DNA of 64,000 nucleotides. Source: Brachionus rotundiformis (lineage: Eukaryota > Rotifera > Eurotatoria > Ploima > Brachionidae). Position 1 is the first letter of the stretch. Each line of letters starts with the position of its first letter. Below the pieces are notes generated by a model, which had not been told where the DNA came from, ran no database searches, and saw nothing but the letters and a program-made list of their open reading frames with translations. Position numbers and translations under genes: made by a program. This document shows, piece by piece, positions 10,760 to 21,561 of the stretch. The stretch is from contig JAESIW010000180.1 of assembly GCA_016802295.1 (NCBI GenBank), positions 72,752 to 136,751 on the forward strand, in the 5' to 3' direction.

Positions 10760-11800
10760 ATATTAGTGATTTTGATATTTAAAATTTTTTAAATTTAGAC
10801 AATAATTTAGCTAATTTAAAAGTTTCATTATCATATTTCATTATTTTGTTTAGAATATTTAATTTTAGAATTTATGAAATTTTCACCATTTTGAGTAGTT
10901 CAATTTTAAATTTAAAATATGTCTACTGGAAATATGTTTGACCAAGTTGACAGTTTTAATGTGTAAACTTAAATTTTTTCCCTTATTCTAAAAACTATAG
11001 GAAATTTTTTAATAAAATAAATTCATTCTGGAATTTTTATTTTGTTCTTCTTTAAAAAAAAATTAATTTAATTTAATAACTAGTATATTCAGTGATAATT
11101 AATTCAAAGAAATAATTTCTAAACACTTTAAACAAACAATGATAAGGTATGTTATCAAAAGTTGTTTAAAGAATCTTTTCAAACTTTTTCGTAGATTTAA
11201 TAAGCTTTCGAAATATTTTATCTATTATTTAATTTCTAAAAAAAAAACCTGACAATTAATTTCCCGTTTTAATTTTTATCTATTTTAAATTTACAGTGTA
11301 AGTTATATAAAGCAATGTTGACTTATCCCTAAATTCCCTGTTATTAAAGCGATAGAATTTGAAGGGAAAAATCGAATTGTAAAAAAATAACTGGCTTTTC
11401 TTAAATAAATTAAGAGATAATTAAATATAAAAATTATATTTTTAAATTAATTTTGAAAACCAAATTCATAGAAAAAACTGGATGATTTGGACATTTTGAT
11501 TCATTTGGCGTCAAGTTTCCGTATTTTTTCATTTTAAATGAACAACTATTTAAATAATTCATGATTTTATCTTTATCATTTATAAATAAATTTCTAAAAA
11601 TTCTTTTTATCATTAATAATCTCTTTTCTAATATTTAAATAACAAATAATTTTTTTATCATTTATTTTTAATTTTAAATTTAAAAATTTTATTAATATAT
11701 TTAAAATAATTTATTTAGATAAATAAATTATCTAACTAAAATCTTTGGAAACACATTTAAATTAGTACTAAAATCTTTTTATTGATAGTTTACAGTTTCT
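10760..11800. other. Intergenic region between convergent trehalase and nuclear receptor
   Basis: AT-rich sequence without recognisable genes. It holds the 3' ends of two convergent genes. Nothing else could be supported. Confidence 0.5.
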
Positions 11801-13120
11801 TTAGATGATCAAATGCATTTCTTGACAAGTTTGGTTCACCTTAGGAGCCAAAGAGATTACCTTTGTTTCATAAAAAAATCATTTTGAATCCAAAATTTTA
11901 TTTTTTGATTTACTTTGGCAAATTTTTGAATGAAATCATTGTTGCGGTTGTTTAGCAAAAACTCGTATACCAACGCCTCAGTGTAGTACACACCTAGGTC
12001 TTTAATTGCTTCAGGCTGTTCCAAATTTCTTCTAAATGCTTTGAAAATTATTAATTTAAAACAATTTTGATCAAAAAAATCATACAAAAAATACACAAAA
12101 AAATTGGAATGAGCAGAGCAAACTCTTGATCCAAAAGGCCCAAATTGTTTATACTCCAGTAAAATTCAAACATTACATCTCTTACCAGTGGACTGGTCAT
12201 CAAACCAAACAATTCACTATTAAGAACTAATTTATCATTCAAGATGAAAAAAAAGTATTCATCTTTGAAAATTTTTGCTGTTCGAATGACCAATGCCGAG
12301 AAAAAGCTCTCACTGATCATAATTCCGAGATCGTGCTTGGACATTTTCTGAAATCCGGGCAATTCATGTACAAATTGAAACATGGAACCGGCATGTTTGG
12401 TTAAATCAGCTAAAAATATTGTCCTCAATTCATTTATTATTTTTTTATCCCTCTGAACCAATTGGTAGTCTGGAAACAATATAGAACTACTATCTAAACA
12501 TGTATCATGTTCTTTAAAAATTTGGTAAGCTTTATTTCTTAAAAGACTGAGAATGATCAATTTATTGTGTGTAGAAAAATTGAAAGACTCTTTTAATTTT
12601 GGCAAAATTTGAATTGTGGAAAGCTTGAACTGATCTAATTTGGTCAAGCTAAGAAAATATTCGAGATTTTGAAACGCTATTTTGTCATTATGATTAGTTT
12701 TAATTTTGGGCTTAATTTGCTTTAAACGATTAGGGATCCGGCCGATCCGAACTTCTAGCACTGACATGCCAGAGCTGATGCAGAGCTTCCACCGGCAGAA
12801 TTTACACTTTTTCCTCTCTCTGGGATGTATTTTACATTTTCTGTTTCCCTTACAAATGTAATTTTTGTGCCTTAACAAGCTGCGTTTAAAAAACCCCTTG
12901 GAAAAATTAATAATAGCCATTTAATTATTAAATTATTTTTTATTACTTTACATCCTTCACAGGATGCGACACCGTAGTGAATTCCAGTTGCTTTGTCCTG
13001 GCAAATTTTGCACTCACCAAAGTTAAAAATTGCCTCATATTTTGAGTTATTGACTCTGTTTTTGTTCAAAAAGTTCTCATGGCATAATGCGGCAAATATC
13101 TTCTGCTCACTAAGAACCAT
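11801..13120 (-). CDS. Nuclear hormone receptor, NR1-like (DBD + LBD)
   Basis: Four exons on the minus strand, 12947-13120, 12086-12896, 11914-12038 and 11801-11860, give 389 aa. The introns are 50, 47 and 53 nt with GT-AG ends, and all phases agree. The first zinc finger uses Cys37, 40, 54 and 57 with P-box CEGCK; the second finger (YICKGNRKC...CKFCRWKLC) follows directly after intron 1. The box VRIGRIPNR resembles the GRIP box behind the DBD of E75/Rev-erb-type NR1 receptors. A ligand-binding domain follows (FVHELPGFQKMSKHDL, LLDQEFALLIPIF). The C-terminus has LAPKVNQTCQEM instead of an obvious AF-2 helix. The protein should act as a ligand-regulated or orphan DNA-binding transcription factor. 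The paralogue at 56605-58047 has the same exon plan. An expanded NR1 subgroup is, to my recollection, known in Brachionus; membership is inference. Confidence 0.9.
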
Positions 13121-13539
13121 TTTGTAAATCTTAAAACAATTTGAATTTTAATAGAATGGTTAATTATTATTAATAAACTGAAATTAATTTTAACTCATTT
13201 TGGAGGTATGTTGATCTTTTTAATAATTAATAACAATAGGAAAGTATAAAAAGTTTAAAAGAGCCGAAAATTAAATTAAACTGATTTGAAACATTTTTAT
13301 TATTTCACATTTTTAATAAATTAGTAAAATAATGAAAAAATTTAAGTATAAACAAATTGCATAAATGAACTGTTTGTTTAACTGTTACTAATTTAAAAAT
13401 TTCTAAGCAATAAATTTAACTTAGACAAACTTTTCACCAATTATCTTTCTAATATTAATTGATTATATTTTATTTAAAAGTTAAATTGTTGAAAATTTAA
13501 GTCACTGAGCAAAAGTTTTAGACCAGATGTTTGCCCACC

Positions 13540-13930
13540 AAGTTTAAACACATTGACTTCTGGAAAGCTTTTGATAAAATACACAAAGAAATCCTGCTGG
13601 CTTTTCTAAGATTTCATGGTTTGCCACAAAGAATAGATAACTATTCGAAGGTAGCTTAGAAACCAAGCATGCATATAAGACCTCGAAATAAATGGAGCCA
13701 ACTAGATTCCCAAAAACAAACACCAAATAAACATCGAGTGTGTAAGGGTAATCACCATCTGTGGAGCAATGGGAACGCATAGAGATATGAAAAGACTTGC
13801 AAAAGCATAAGCACTGGAAACTGCATTTAGTTGTAATGAAAGAAATCCATTTACCAAAAATATGGGATCTAACAAGACCAATAATGGAAATCTAAAGAAA
13901 TGACCCTATGCTCCACAAGAATTGAATTAG
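13540..13930 (+). mobile_element. Non-LTR retrotransposon RT fragment with 3' end
   Basis: Decayed frames read FIDFWKAFDKIHKEI and a following FHGLPQRID, which match the RT of the element at 16.2-16.4 kb (FIDFKKAFDSIHRET, YGLPQKIV). The fragment ends with AATGACCCTATGCTCCACAA at about 13896-13918, the same 3' terminal sequence as the element ending near 16800. Internal parts are deleted. Confidence 0.65.
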
Positions 13931-15111
13931 CAAACTTTTTTATTATTAAAATACATTTAAAATTATTAAATCATGGATAGATGAATTCTCTTAATGGTAT
14001 TATGAATTAAATAAATGTATTAAATGCACCATAAAACCAATAGAGCAAAAATAGACTATCTTACCAAAGGAAAGAAATTATGTATCTCGAAAGAGCCGTC
14101 TTATTGAATTTAAATTTTACCTTGTAACTGTTGTTAAAATATCTTATAAGTTAAAATCAGTAATTAATTAATACTTTATTAAAGATTACGTCACGTGGAC
14201 AAAGTTAAATAGAAAATGAGTAAATATAAAAGTTTGGTATAAAAATAAGTATTCGTTTTTTTTTTTTTGTTTACCTGTTACTAATTTTAAACCGAATATT
14301 TTGATGTTTTTCTAAATCAAAATGTGAGCCAAATTCATATTAAACAAATTACATTTTAATTTAAAAAAAAAACATAATTTTTTTAAAATATTTTTAGCAT
14401 CTCAGTAAGTTTATTTTATAACTTATTTTTATTATTATTAATAAAAAAAATAAAAAGTAGTGCTCAAAAAACAATTAAAAAAAATGTCGTAATATAAATT
14501 CTAAAATAAATCTACAATAAATCAGCTAAATTTATACCATTTTTACTGTCTAGTTTTTGATAGGATTATGATAATATTTTAAAGATGATTATTAAATCAA
14601 GAAGATATAATCTTTAGAGCAGTAGATTAAAATTTATATATATTTTTAAAGCTATTTATACAAGTTTTAAGATTCCCAATAGACTAGTCCAAGGTTAAAG
14701 AGTTAATTTTAATTAAATTTCACCGGTTTCAGTTCCAAATGTCAGTTCTAGATCAAGCTTAACCTAGTAGATAAAATCAACTAAAATAGGCTAAAATTTA
14801 AATTAAAATTAAAAAATTAATTTTAGAATAAAGGTGTTTATTTGCAGCTGATTTTGTTTAGTCTTAGAAGCCTTATGAATACTTCTAAAAAATTAATCTA
14901 TTGATTTAATTAAAATAAATTGATCTAAATTTTATTTTTTACTTACTCACCTTATGAGCTATATAAAATAATCAGGAAAAATCTCTCAAAAAAAAAAACG
15001 AAAATCAATAAAGCAAATGGCTTCTTATAAGTAAGCTTAAACTATGTCATCTACTCAATTAAATTTTAAGGCTTTTGATGGTTCAAAGTTTTTTATTAAG
15101 AGAAAAAATTC
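13931..15111. other. AT-rich gene-free stretch
   Basis: Long A and T runs and no supported gene. The region lies between a dead retroelement and the tRNA gene. Confidence 0.5.
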
Positions 15112-15192
15112 GACGAGGAAGGGATTCGAACCCTCGCGTGCAAAACACAATGGATTAGCAGTCCATCGCCTTAACCACTCGGCCACCTCGTC
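15112..15192 (-). tRNA. tRNA-Ser (anticodon GCT)
   Basis: On the minus strand the 81-nt sequence folds into a class II tRNA. The acceptor stem pairs GACGAGG with CCTCGTC, the D region reads GCCGAGTGGTTAAGGC, the anticodon loop CTGCTAA lies in an ATGGA/TCCAT stem with anticodon GCT, a long variable arm follows, and the T arm contains GGGTTCGAATCCC. No CCA is encoded and no intron is present. A run of six Ts just downstream (plus-strand 15103-15110) is a Pol III terminator. The plus-strand open frame across this site is not a gene. Confidence 0.95.
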
Positions 15193-15364
15193 AATTAGTC
15201 TCTGTACCATTTATTTTAATTGTTCTATTTTGTATTATTTGGGTGAAAAAGATGCCACCATTAAAGGAAACAGCTAAATGGCAAAAAAACTATTTTCTTT
15301 ACTGTAATAACAATATTAAAACAGAATAAGCTTAAGGTTACAAATTCGAATTTCCGAGAAGGAA

Positions 15365-16811
15365 AATATGGTAAAAACATAATGGACATGGGAAACTATA
15401 AGTGATAGACTGATTCGCACACGGCTAAAAGGGAAGCATTGTAACACATCCATCATACAATGCTATGCCCCAACGAACGAAGCAAGTGAAAAGGAAAAAT
15501 CTATATTCTACGAACAGCTACAAGAAATTTTTGATAAGGTTCCTCGACATGACCACATGATAGTCATGGGCGACATGAATGCGAAAGTTGGAAGTGATAA
15601 CTATGGGCCTGAAAAGTGCATGGGAACCCATGGTTGCGGAGAAAGAAATAATAATGGTGAAAGACTAGTAGATCTATGTATGACTAACAACCTCTGTATA
15701 GGTAGAACAATGTTTCAGCACAAAAATATACACAAATTGACACGGCTATCTCCAGATAAGAAAACTTTAAACCAAATTGATCATTTAATGATCAATAAAA
15801 GATGGAGGTCTTCCCTAAATGACACTAAAGTCTTTAGAGGAGCCGACATATATAGTGATCACTATCTGGTAGGAGCGTGTATAAAGCTGAAACTGAGTAA
15901 AGCCTATCAGAAAAATACAGAAAAGAAATACGATGTTGGACGTCTAGCTGATCCCAAAAGTAAAACAGAATACAGCACAAAGCTTAGAAAGAACCTTCAA
16001 AAACTTGAACACCAAGAGTGCTAGCGAAGCCAGCTCAAAAGGGGAACTGCATAAGCTACACAAGTTCAATATGTAAGTAAGTAAGCAAGGCGTTCTGCAG
16101 CATAATACTGGAAAGAATCAGCAAGTCCTTGGATGTTATACTTAGAGAAGAACAAGCAGGTTTTAGGCGAGCGAGAGGATGCATAGACCAGATATTTACA
16201 CTTAGGAACATCAAAGAACAAAGTCTGGAATGAAATAGCGCCCTGTATCTAAACTTCATTGACTTCAAGAAAGCCTTTGATAGCATACACAGAGAAACCT
16301 TGTGGGCTATATTAAGATCATATGGCCTACCACAGAAGATAGTTAACTTGATAAAACTCTTCTACGAGAATTTCGAGTGTAGCGTGATTCTGGAAAGAGG
16401 AAAATCTGAGAGTTTCAAAGTGTGTACAGGAATCAGGCAAGGGTTCGTTCTCTCTCCGACACTATTCCTAATATTGATTGACTATGTAATGAAGAAAACA
16501 ATTGTTAGAGCGAGAAGCATTCAATGGGGATTAACTGCAAAACTATACAGAATGACAAAATCAGAGCCATTAAGTCAATGCATCATGAACAAAAGGCTTC
16601 GATGGCACGGGCATGTACTTAGAATTAAAGATACACGGATACCAAAAAGGGCCCTTCAATGGACACCTCAAGGGCGACGTGGAGGTCAACGATCACGAAA
16701 GAGCTCATCAAAATGGGAATGACATGGGGAGAAGCAAGGGTAAAGGCAAAAGATCGACTTGAGTGGAAATCAAAAGTAATGACCCTATGCTCCACAAGGA
16801 GTGAATAAGGA
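15365..16811 (+). mobile_element. Non-LTR retrotransposon with apurinic endonuclease and RT pieces
   Basis: The 155-aa frame at 15557-16024 is the C-terminal half of an EEP-type endonuclease: MGDMNAKVG, LNQIDHLMINKRWR and YSDHYLVG; more of it can be read upstream from about 15365 (IIQCYAPTNEA). A GTAAGTAAG repeat near 16070 marks a junction to RT sequence (EEQAGFRRARGCIDQIF, FIDFKKAFDSIHRET, GIRQGFVLSPTLF). The part with the catalytic (F/Y)ADD box is deleted, and the frame runs straight into the C-terminal block KSEPLSQCIMNKRLRWHGHV. The element ends with AATGACCCTATGCTCCACAA near 16775-16800 and an A-rich tail. This layout fits an RTE/CR1-type clade; the copy is dead. Confidence 0.85.
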
Positions 16812-17094
16812 AAAAAAAAATAATGGACACTCGGATGAAAAAAGCATAATTGTTTGATTAAACAGGCTATTTAACACAATTAGGGATAAGCAAAAAGCCC
16901 AATAAATTTTAGAATCTCATTTAATACAAATGAGATTCTAAAATTTACTTAAGCTTGACATTTTGATGAAAAGCTTCAGCTTTTGAATATAGATAAAAAA
17001 GCTGTTCTCATCTTCGGATTCATTTACTAGATAATCACGACTAATTTAACTTTTTTTACTTTTATGTTTAAAATTTCCTGTAAATTTTTTATTT

Positions 17095-17880
17095 TCAATT
17101 TTTAATTGTCGATTCAATGTCACAAAGCATGCAGGCTGAAAAGAGGGTTTTCACCGCTCGGATAAGCCTGTAGGAGTAGCTTCCTAAATTATATCTTAAA
17201 TAAAATAAAATAAATCTTCGGATTCATCATATGAGCCTTCTAAATTATTAATCATTGTCTAATTCAAAATCTTGATCAGAATCATAATCTTCAGAGTGAT
17301 ACCAAAATTGATTATCCAACATTTTTAGAACCTCAATGGCTCTGAACAAACCATTCAAATGGACAAAACAGTAGAACTCCTGTCGATCAAAGTGACTGTT
17401 TTGTTCGGAGCACAGAAGGAATCCTAAAAGGTCAATTAAGAGGTAACCGGCGACGTGGTTTGAGCACTATTTCGAATTAATGGAAACCACATGGACTAAT
17501 TATTACATTGTGTTGACAACTATAATAATCAGCATATTCATCCATGGAAACTAAGAGGCAAAAAACGCTGGATAACCCAGACAGCACATTAGCAACTCAG
17601 ACGTCTGAAATTGGACCACCAAATAACTGTAGCACGCCAACTACAAAGGGAGAAAGAATATAGACTTGACCCAAGTAGGACGAAGTTCGGCATGGAGACA
17701 TGATGGACTGGATGATGGATTTGGGAATAGAAAAGACTAGGAGATGGTTAGAATGGAGGGCCTAAAATGACGAAACCTGGACGTGTTTCACTTTTAGGGG
17801 TGAAGACGTCTAAGAAAAGCGCAAACTAGTTTTGCTCTAATTATTGTTTTTATTCATTATATGTTTTCAAGTTTAGTTAT
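17095..17880 (+). mobile_element. Decayed repeat or retroelement remnants
   Basis: The stretch is less AT-rich than its surroundings. At 17100-17215 it shows a unit ending TAGGAGTAGCTTCC and a (TAAAA)n-like tail, as at the 3' end of a SINE or non-LTR element. From 17280 to 17830 broken frames contain RWLEWRA- and GIEKTRR-like pieces, similar to 3' ends of non-LTR elements. No intact frame exists. The assignment is by composition and short matches only. Confidence 0.35.
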
Positions 17881-18495
17881 TATTAGTTTTATTTAAGTTT
17901 ATAGTTTTTTATTATATAAGCTTGTAGCTTTGGGTTTTGGATATATTGGACCATGTGTCCCAAAGTCAAAGTAAAATGGGAAAAGAAGATCAGTACTACC
18001 ATTTTGCTTCAAAACAAGCGAATACAATAAGATTTATCATAATTATAAAAATCTGAATTTGAACAGTTCAAAAATTCTTATCAAATATATTTTTTTGTTA
18101 GGTTAATCATCTTTTAAAAATGGCACGGTATGATTTTCCATGATTTAACAAAATATTTAATCAAATGTTCAATTAGAATGATTATTATTTTGTTTGATTG
18201 AAATTTTAATTAATTTGCTATAATAATTGATTATTTTTTTGAATAGATTAATCTTTTTGACAATTCTTTGATTAAATATCTTGCCACAGTTAAAATGTCA
18301 TTTAACAAATTCAAAATTTTACCAAAATGTAACTGAAATTAATTAAAATTTTGACTCGCATGAGCAAAGACTTTTAATTAGACTAACTGGCTTTGAAATT
18401 TTAAAATTTAATCTAAATATATTTTGCGCAAAATTGAATATCTAATCTGTTTAAATGAACATGATTTCCAGTTAGAATAAAATTTTTGTAAAAAA

Positions 18496-19372
18496 TGAAA
18501 TTTTTATTCGTATTTCTAAGTCTATGTAATTATCAATTAATTAATTGAACAAAAAAAATAAATATTTTACAACAATTATCTTTTATTTGTAGTAATTGGT
18601 ATCACAAATGCAGCTAGGAATTGCTATACTTGTTCATCATGTTTACCATCAGATACAAACAAATCTGAATGCGCCTTGAATGCTGACACTTGTCGAGTGA
18701 GTTTTGGCTATTTTAAATAAGCTTTAGATTTTTTAAATTTAATATTATTATTAAATGTATTAATTTAGTTTTGGAATTATATAAATAATAATTTTTATTT
18801 GTTAAGCAAACTTCATTCAGGGTCAACGGAGTCAAATATGTTCAAAGATCATGTGAGTCATTGGCCATATGTGAAGCATACAAAATGAATCCAAACATTA
18901 ATACAGCAATTACAGAGAATGGTGTTGTGTCAGATGTGGAAACAAGCTGTTGTAGTGATGATCTCTGCAATTCGGAAGAGAATATTGATTCGGTGCAAAG
19001 CTGTTATTATTGTGCTTATTGTTCTCCTCTTGACCGAACCACAGTGCCTTGTGGATCCAACTCTGACTCATGCCGAGTAATTTAAAATTGTCCAAGTGAT
19101 TTTAGATTTTTTATTTTATGTTTTAGCAAACTTCATTTATATCAAATGGCGTGGCGTTTGTACAAAGAAGTTGCGAAACAACCGCACAATGTGAGCTTTA
19201 TAAGGCGTTTCCACAGTCTGTCATCACCAAATTGGGTGTTTCTGGTGGAGTAGCCAGCAATATCGTGACATCATGCTGTACAGAAAATTTATGTAATTCT
19301 TCAAATAAATTTTATACAGAAAAAACAATTGTCTTGTCTATTATATTTGGAATTTTTTTTCTAAAAAAATAA
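18496..19372 (+). CDS. Ly6/uPAR-type protein with two three-finger domains, GPI-type tail
   Basis: Four exons, 18496-18526, 18593-18696, 18807-19076 and 19127-19372, give 216 aa. All junctions have GT-AG ends and consistent phase. Residues 1-18 form a signal peptide. Two cysteine-rich domains follow, starting NCYTCSSC and SCYYCAYC, and each ends in the diagnostic box CCSDDLCN or CCTENLCN. The introns after CR|QTSF in each domain lie at the same place, which points to duplication of a two-exon unit. The C-terminus has a hydrophobic stretch ending in KK, consistent with a GPI signal. The protein is expected on the cell surface; its ligand cannot be predicted. A poly(A) signal lies at 19424-19429. 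Confidence 0.9.
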
Positions 19373-19794
19373 ATCACTATTTGTAGTATTTATGTTGTAA
19401 AATTTAATGTTTCTAAAAGTCATAATAAATATTTAACTATCGGACCGGACTGTTTCTGGTATTGATTTAAAAACAGAAAAATCCAATATAGAGTTAAATT
19501 AATTTCATTTTAAATTATAAATTGAAAATATTTAAAAAAAAACAAATTAAGTTTCCTGAAGCATATTTATTAGAAAAAATTAAAGTTAAATGATTTAAAT
19601 CTGGCAACAAAAACAATTGGATTAATGCGATTGAAAGCGGCCGATTTTGATAAATGATTTCATGTATCTAATAGCAAAATAAATAAAAAACTATTTTGAA
19701 AAGAATATTAGGAATTGCAAAATAATGCTATTTTAAATAAGCTTTAAATCGTTAATTGGTCCGTTATCTTTTAAAAAAAATTAATTATTTTTTT

Positions 19795-20285
19795 TAAAAG
19801 TGAATTAATTTTTTTTGTCTAAATTGGAAATTATCCCTCTTTTAATCCAATTTCAATCAAAATTCTACATTAAAAAAAAGGGTAAAGGGTTCAAAGGGCC
19901 CAAAGTTTTTAAAAATCAATCTTCAATTTTAAAAAGCCACTCATTTAATAACTTATATTCTAGGTAATTTGTATATTATCAAGTCAATGTTTAATTCTAA
20001 TCAAAAGATAATATAATAAAACATTCATTTTATTGAATTTTCACTTCATAAAATCTTAAAATTTTGCTGACTTATAAACTTTTGTTTAATAAATTCATAA
20101 ATTTTCATCATATCTCTTGAAAAATCATCCGATCAGAATTAATTATGGCACATATGAATTAAGATAAAGTTCTCTCCAAACTGATATATCAAAGTGGTAT
20201 TCGATTTTTCTTTCAAAAAGATTTCGAGAAAAATTTCTGGTCAGATTATGTACGACATCTGGGCGCAAGGGATGCGAAAAAAAGT
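19795..20285. repeat. Dispersed repeat, copy 1
   Basis: About 490 bp that match 24558-25125 in the same orientation, from AAATTATCCCTCTTTTAATCC through the shared ATGAATTAAGATAAA block to TGGGCGCA. The copies differ by many substitutions and by an insertion in the second copy. No coding potential is seen. It looks like an old interspersed repeat. Confidence 0.7.
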
Positions 20286-21561
20286 CAAAGTCAAAAATTT
20301 TAAAATTTTAAATTGATTCATAAACTAGACTCTTTTCTGAATTCTTGGGGCGATCCTTTTTAGTTTTGTTTATATTAATTATACATATTAATTGCTTTCT
20401 TACATTTTCCTGTACCTTTATCTTTTACCAAATATTCAGAAGTAAGCTTTTTGTTTCATAAAAGCATTCTAAATCTTTAAAATTTTTTTTATTAGAATAA
20501 AATTTTGTTTCAATGGTGATGCAAATCAAAATTTCAAAAAAAATTTGTCTTATAAAGTTTTGAATTTGAGTCTTAATATTTGTGCACAATATTTTTAGTG
20601 AAAATTCCACAGAATTAATAAAAATCCCAAAAAAATTTTATTTTTCCTATTTAATCAATAAAAAAAAACATATTTAGTAAAAGAAAACTTAAAAAAAATC
20701 TACAAAAAAATTTAATTTTTTTTCTTAGTACAACCATTTGAGCAGTAAAAACCTCTCTTTGAATTTTGTGTTTGATAGTTTTACAATAACTATATTTTTG
20801 TGTTTTTAAGCTTTATTACTGATAAATGATAATTCAATGATAAATCAAGTTTCTACATAAAAATATTTAATAAGGTAATTAAATTTTAAATAGGCATTAA
20901 TTATTTTAATTAGAAAATATGTAGTTTATAAACAAATATGGTTTCAAAGTCGGTTGACTTTTTAAATTCAAATAAGCAATTTAAAGGTATTGCGAAATTT
21001 GGTAGTAGAACAGAACAAACCAAAAAAAATCTTTTAGCTTTAAAGTAAAAAATTGGTTCTGTAAATCGAACATTCCTCAACATATTTAGATAACTTTATA
21101 AAAAATTAAATTTCACTATTTTTGAGCAAAGTTCTTTTTGCAGAGTTTTGGCATACCATCAGTAGACTTGGTGACTTGGTGAGTATGTTCTTGTTGCATT
21201 TAAAAGACCATTTTTTAATTTTACAAAAATTTAAACATTTAAGTTCAAGTTTAAGGTGGTGAACCGTGGGACCAACTATTCTTGTGTCAGTTTTCAGACA
21301 TAAGACCTATGTCTTTTGTTCTGATATAAAAAATGCAAATAAACTCAATCACGTTTTACTTAATTTATTAGTGTGTTTTGCCTAATCAGTAGATTGAAGA
21401 ATTTTTTTATTTCATTAAAAATAAAAAAAAATAATTTCTTTTTTGCTAAAATAAATTTTCAAAGCAATTTTTTTTTTATTTTTTAGCAAAAAATTGAAAA
21501 GATTTTAAATTTAAAATTCTTAGCAATATTTTATCATGTCTCTAGCTATAATTTAAAATTC
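20286..21561. other. Intergenic region downstream of the fibrocystin-like gene
   Basis: AT-rich sequence without a supported gene. A possible poly(A) signal for the minus-strand giant gene lies at 21475-21480 (AATAAA on the minus strand). Confidence 0.45.

Noticed and set aside
15044..15277. 77-aa plus-strand open frame
   Set aside because: It runs across the minus-strand tRNA-Ser gene and has no protein family features.
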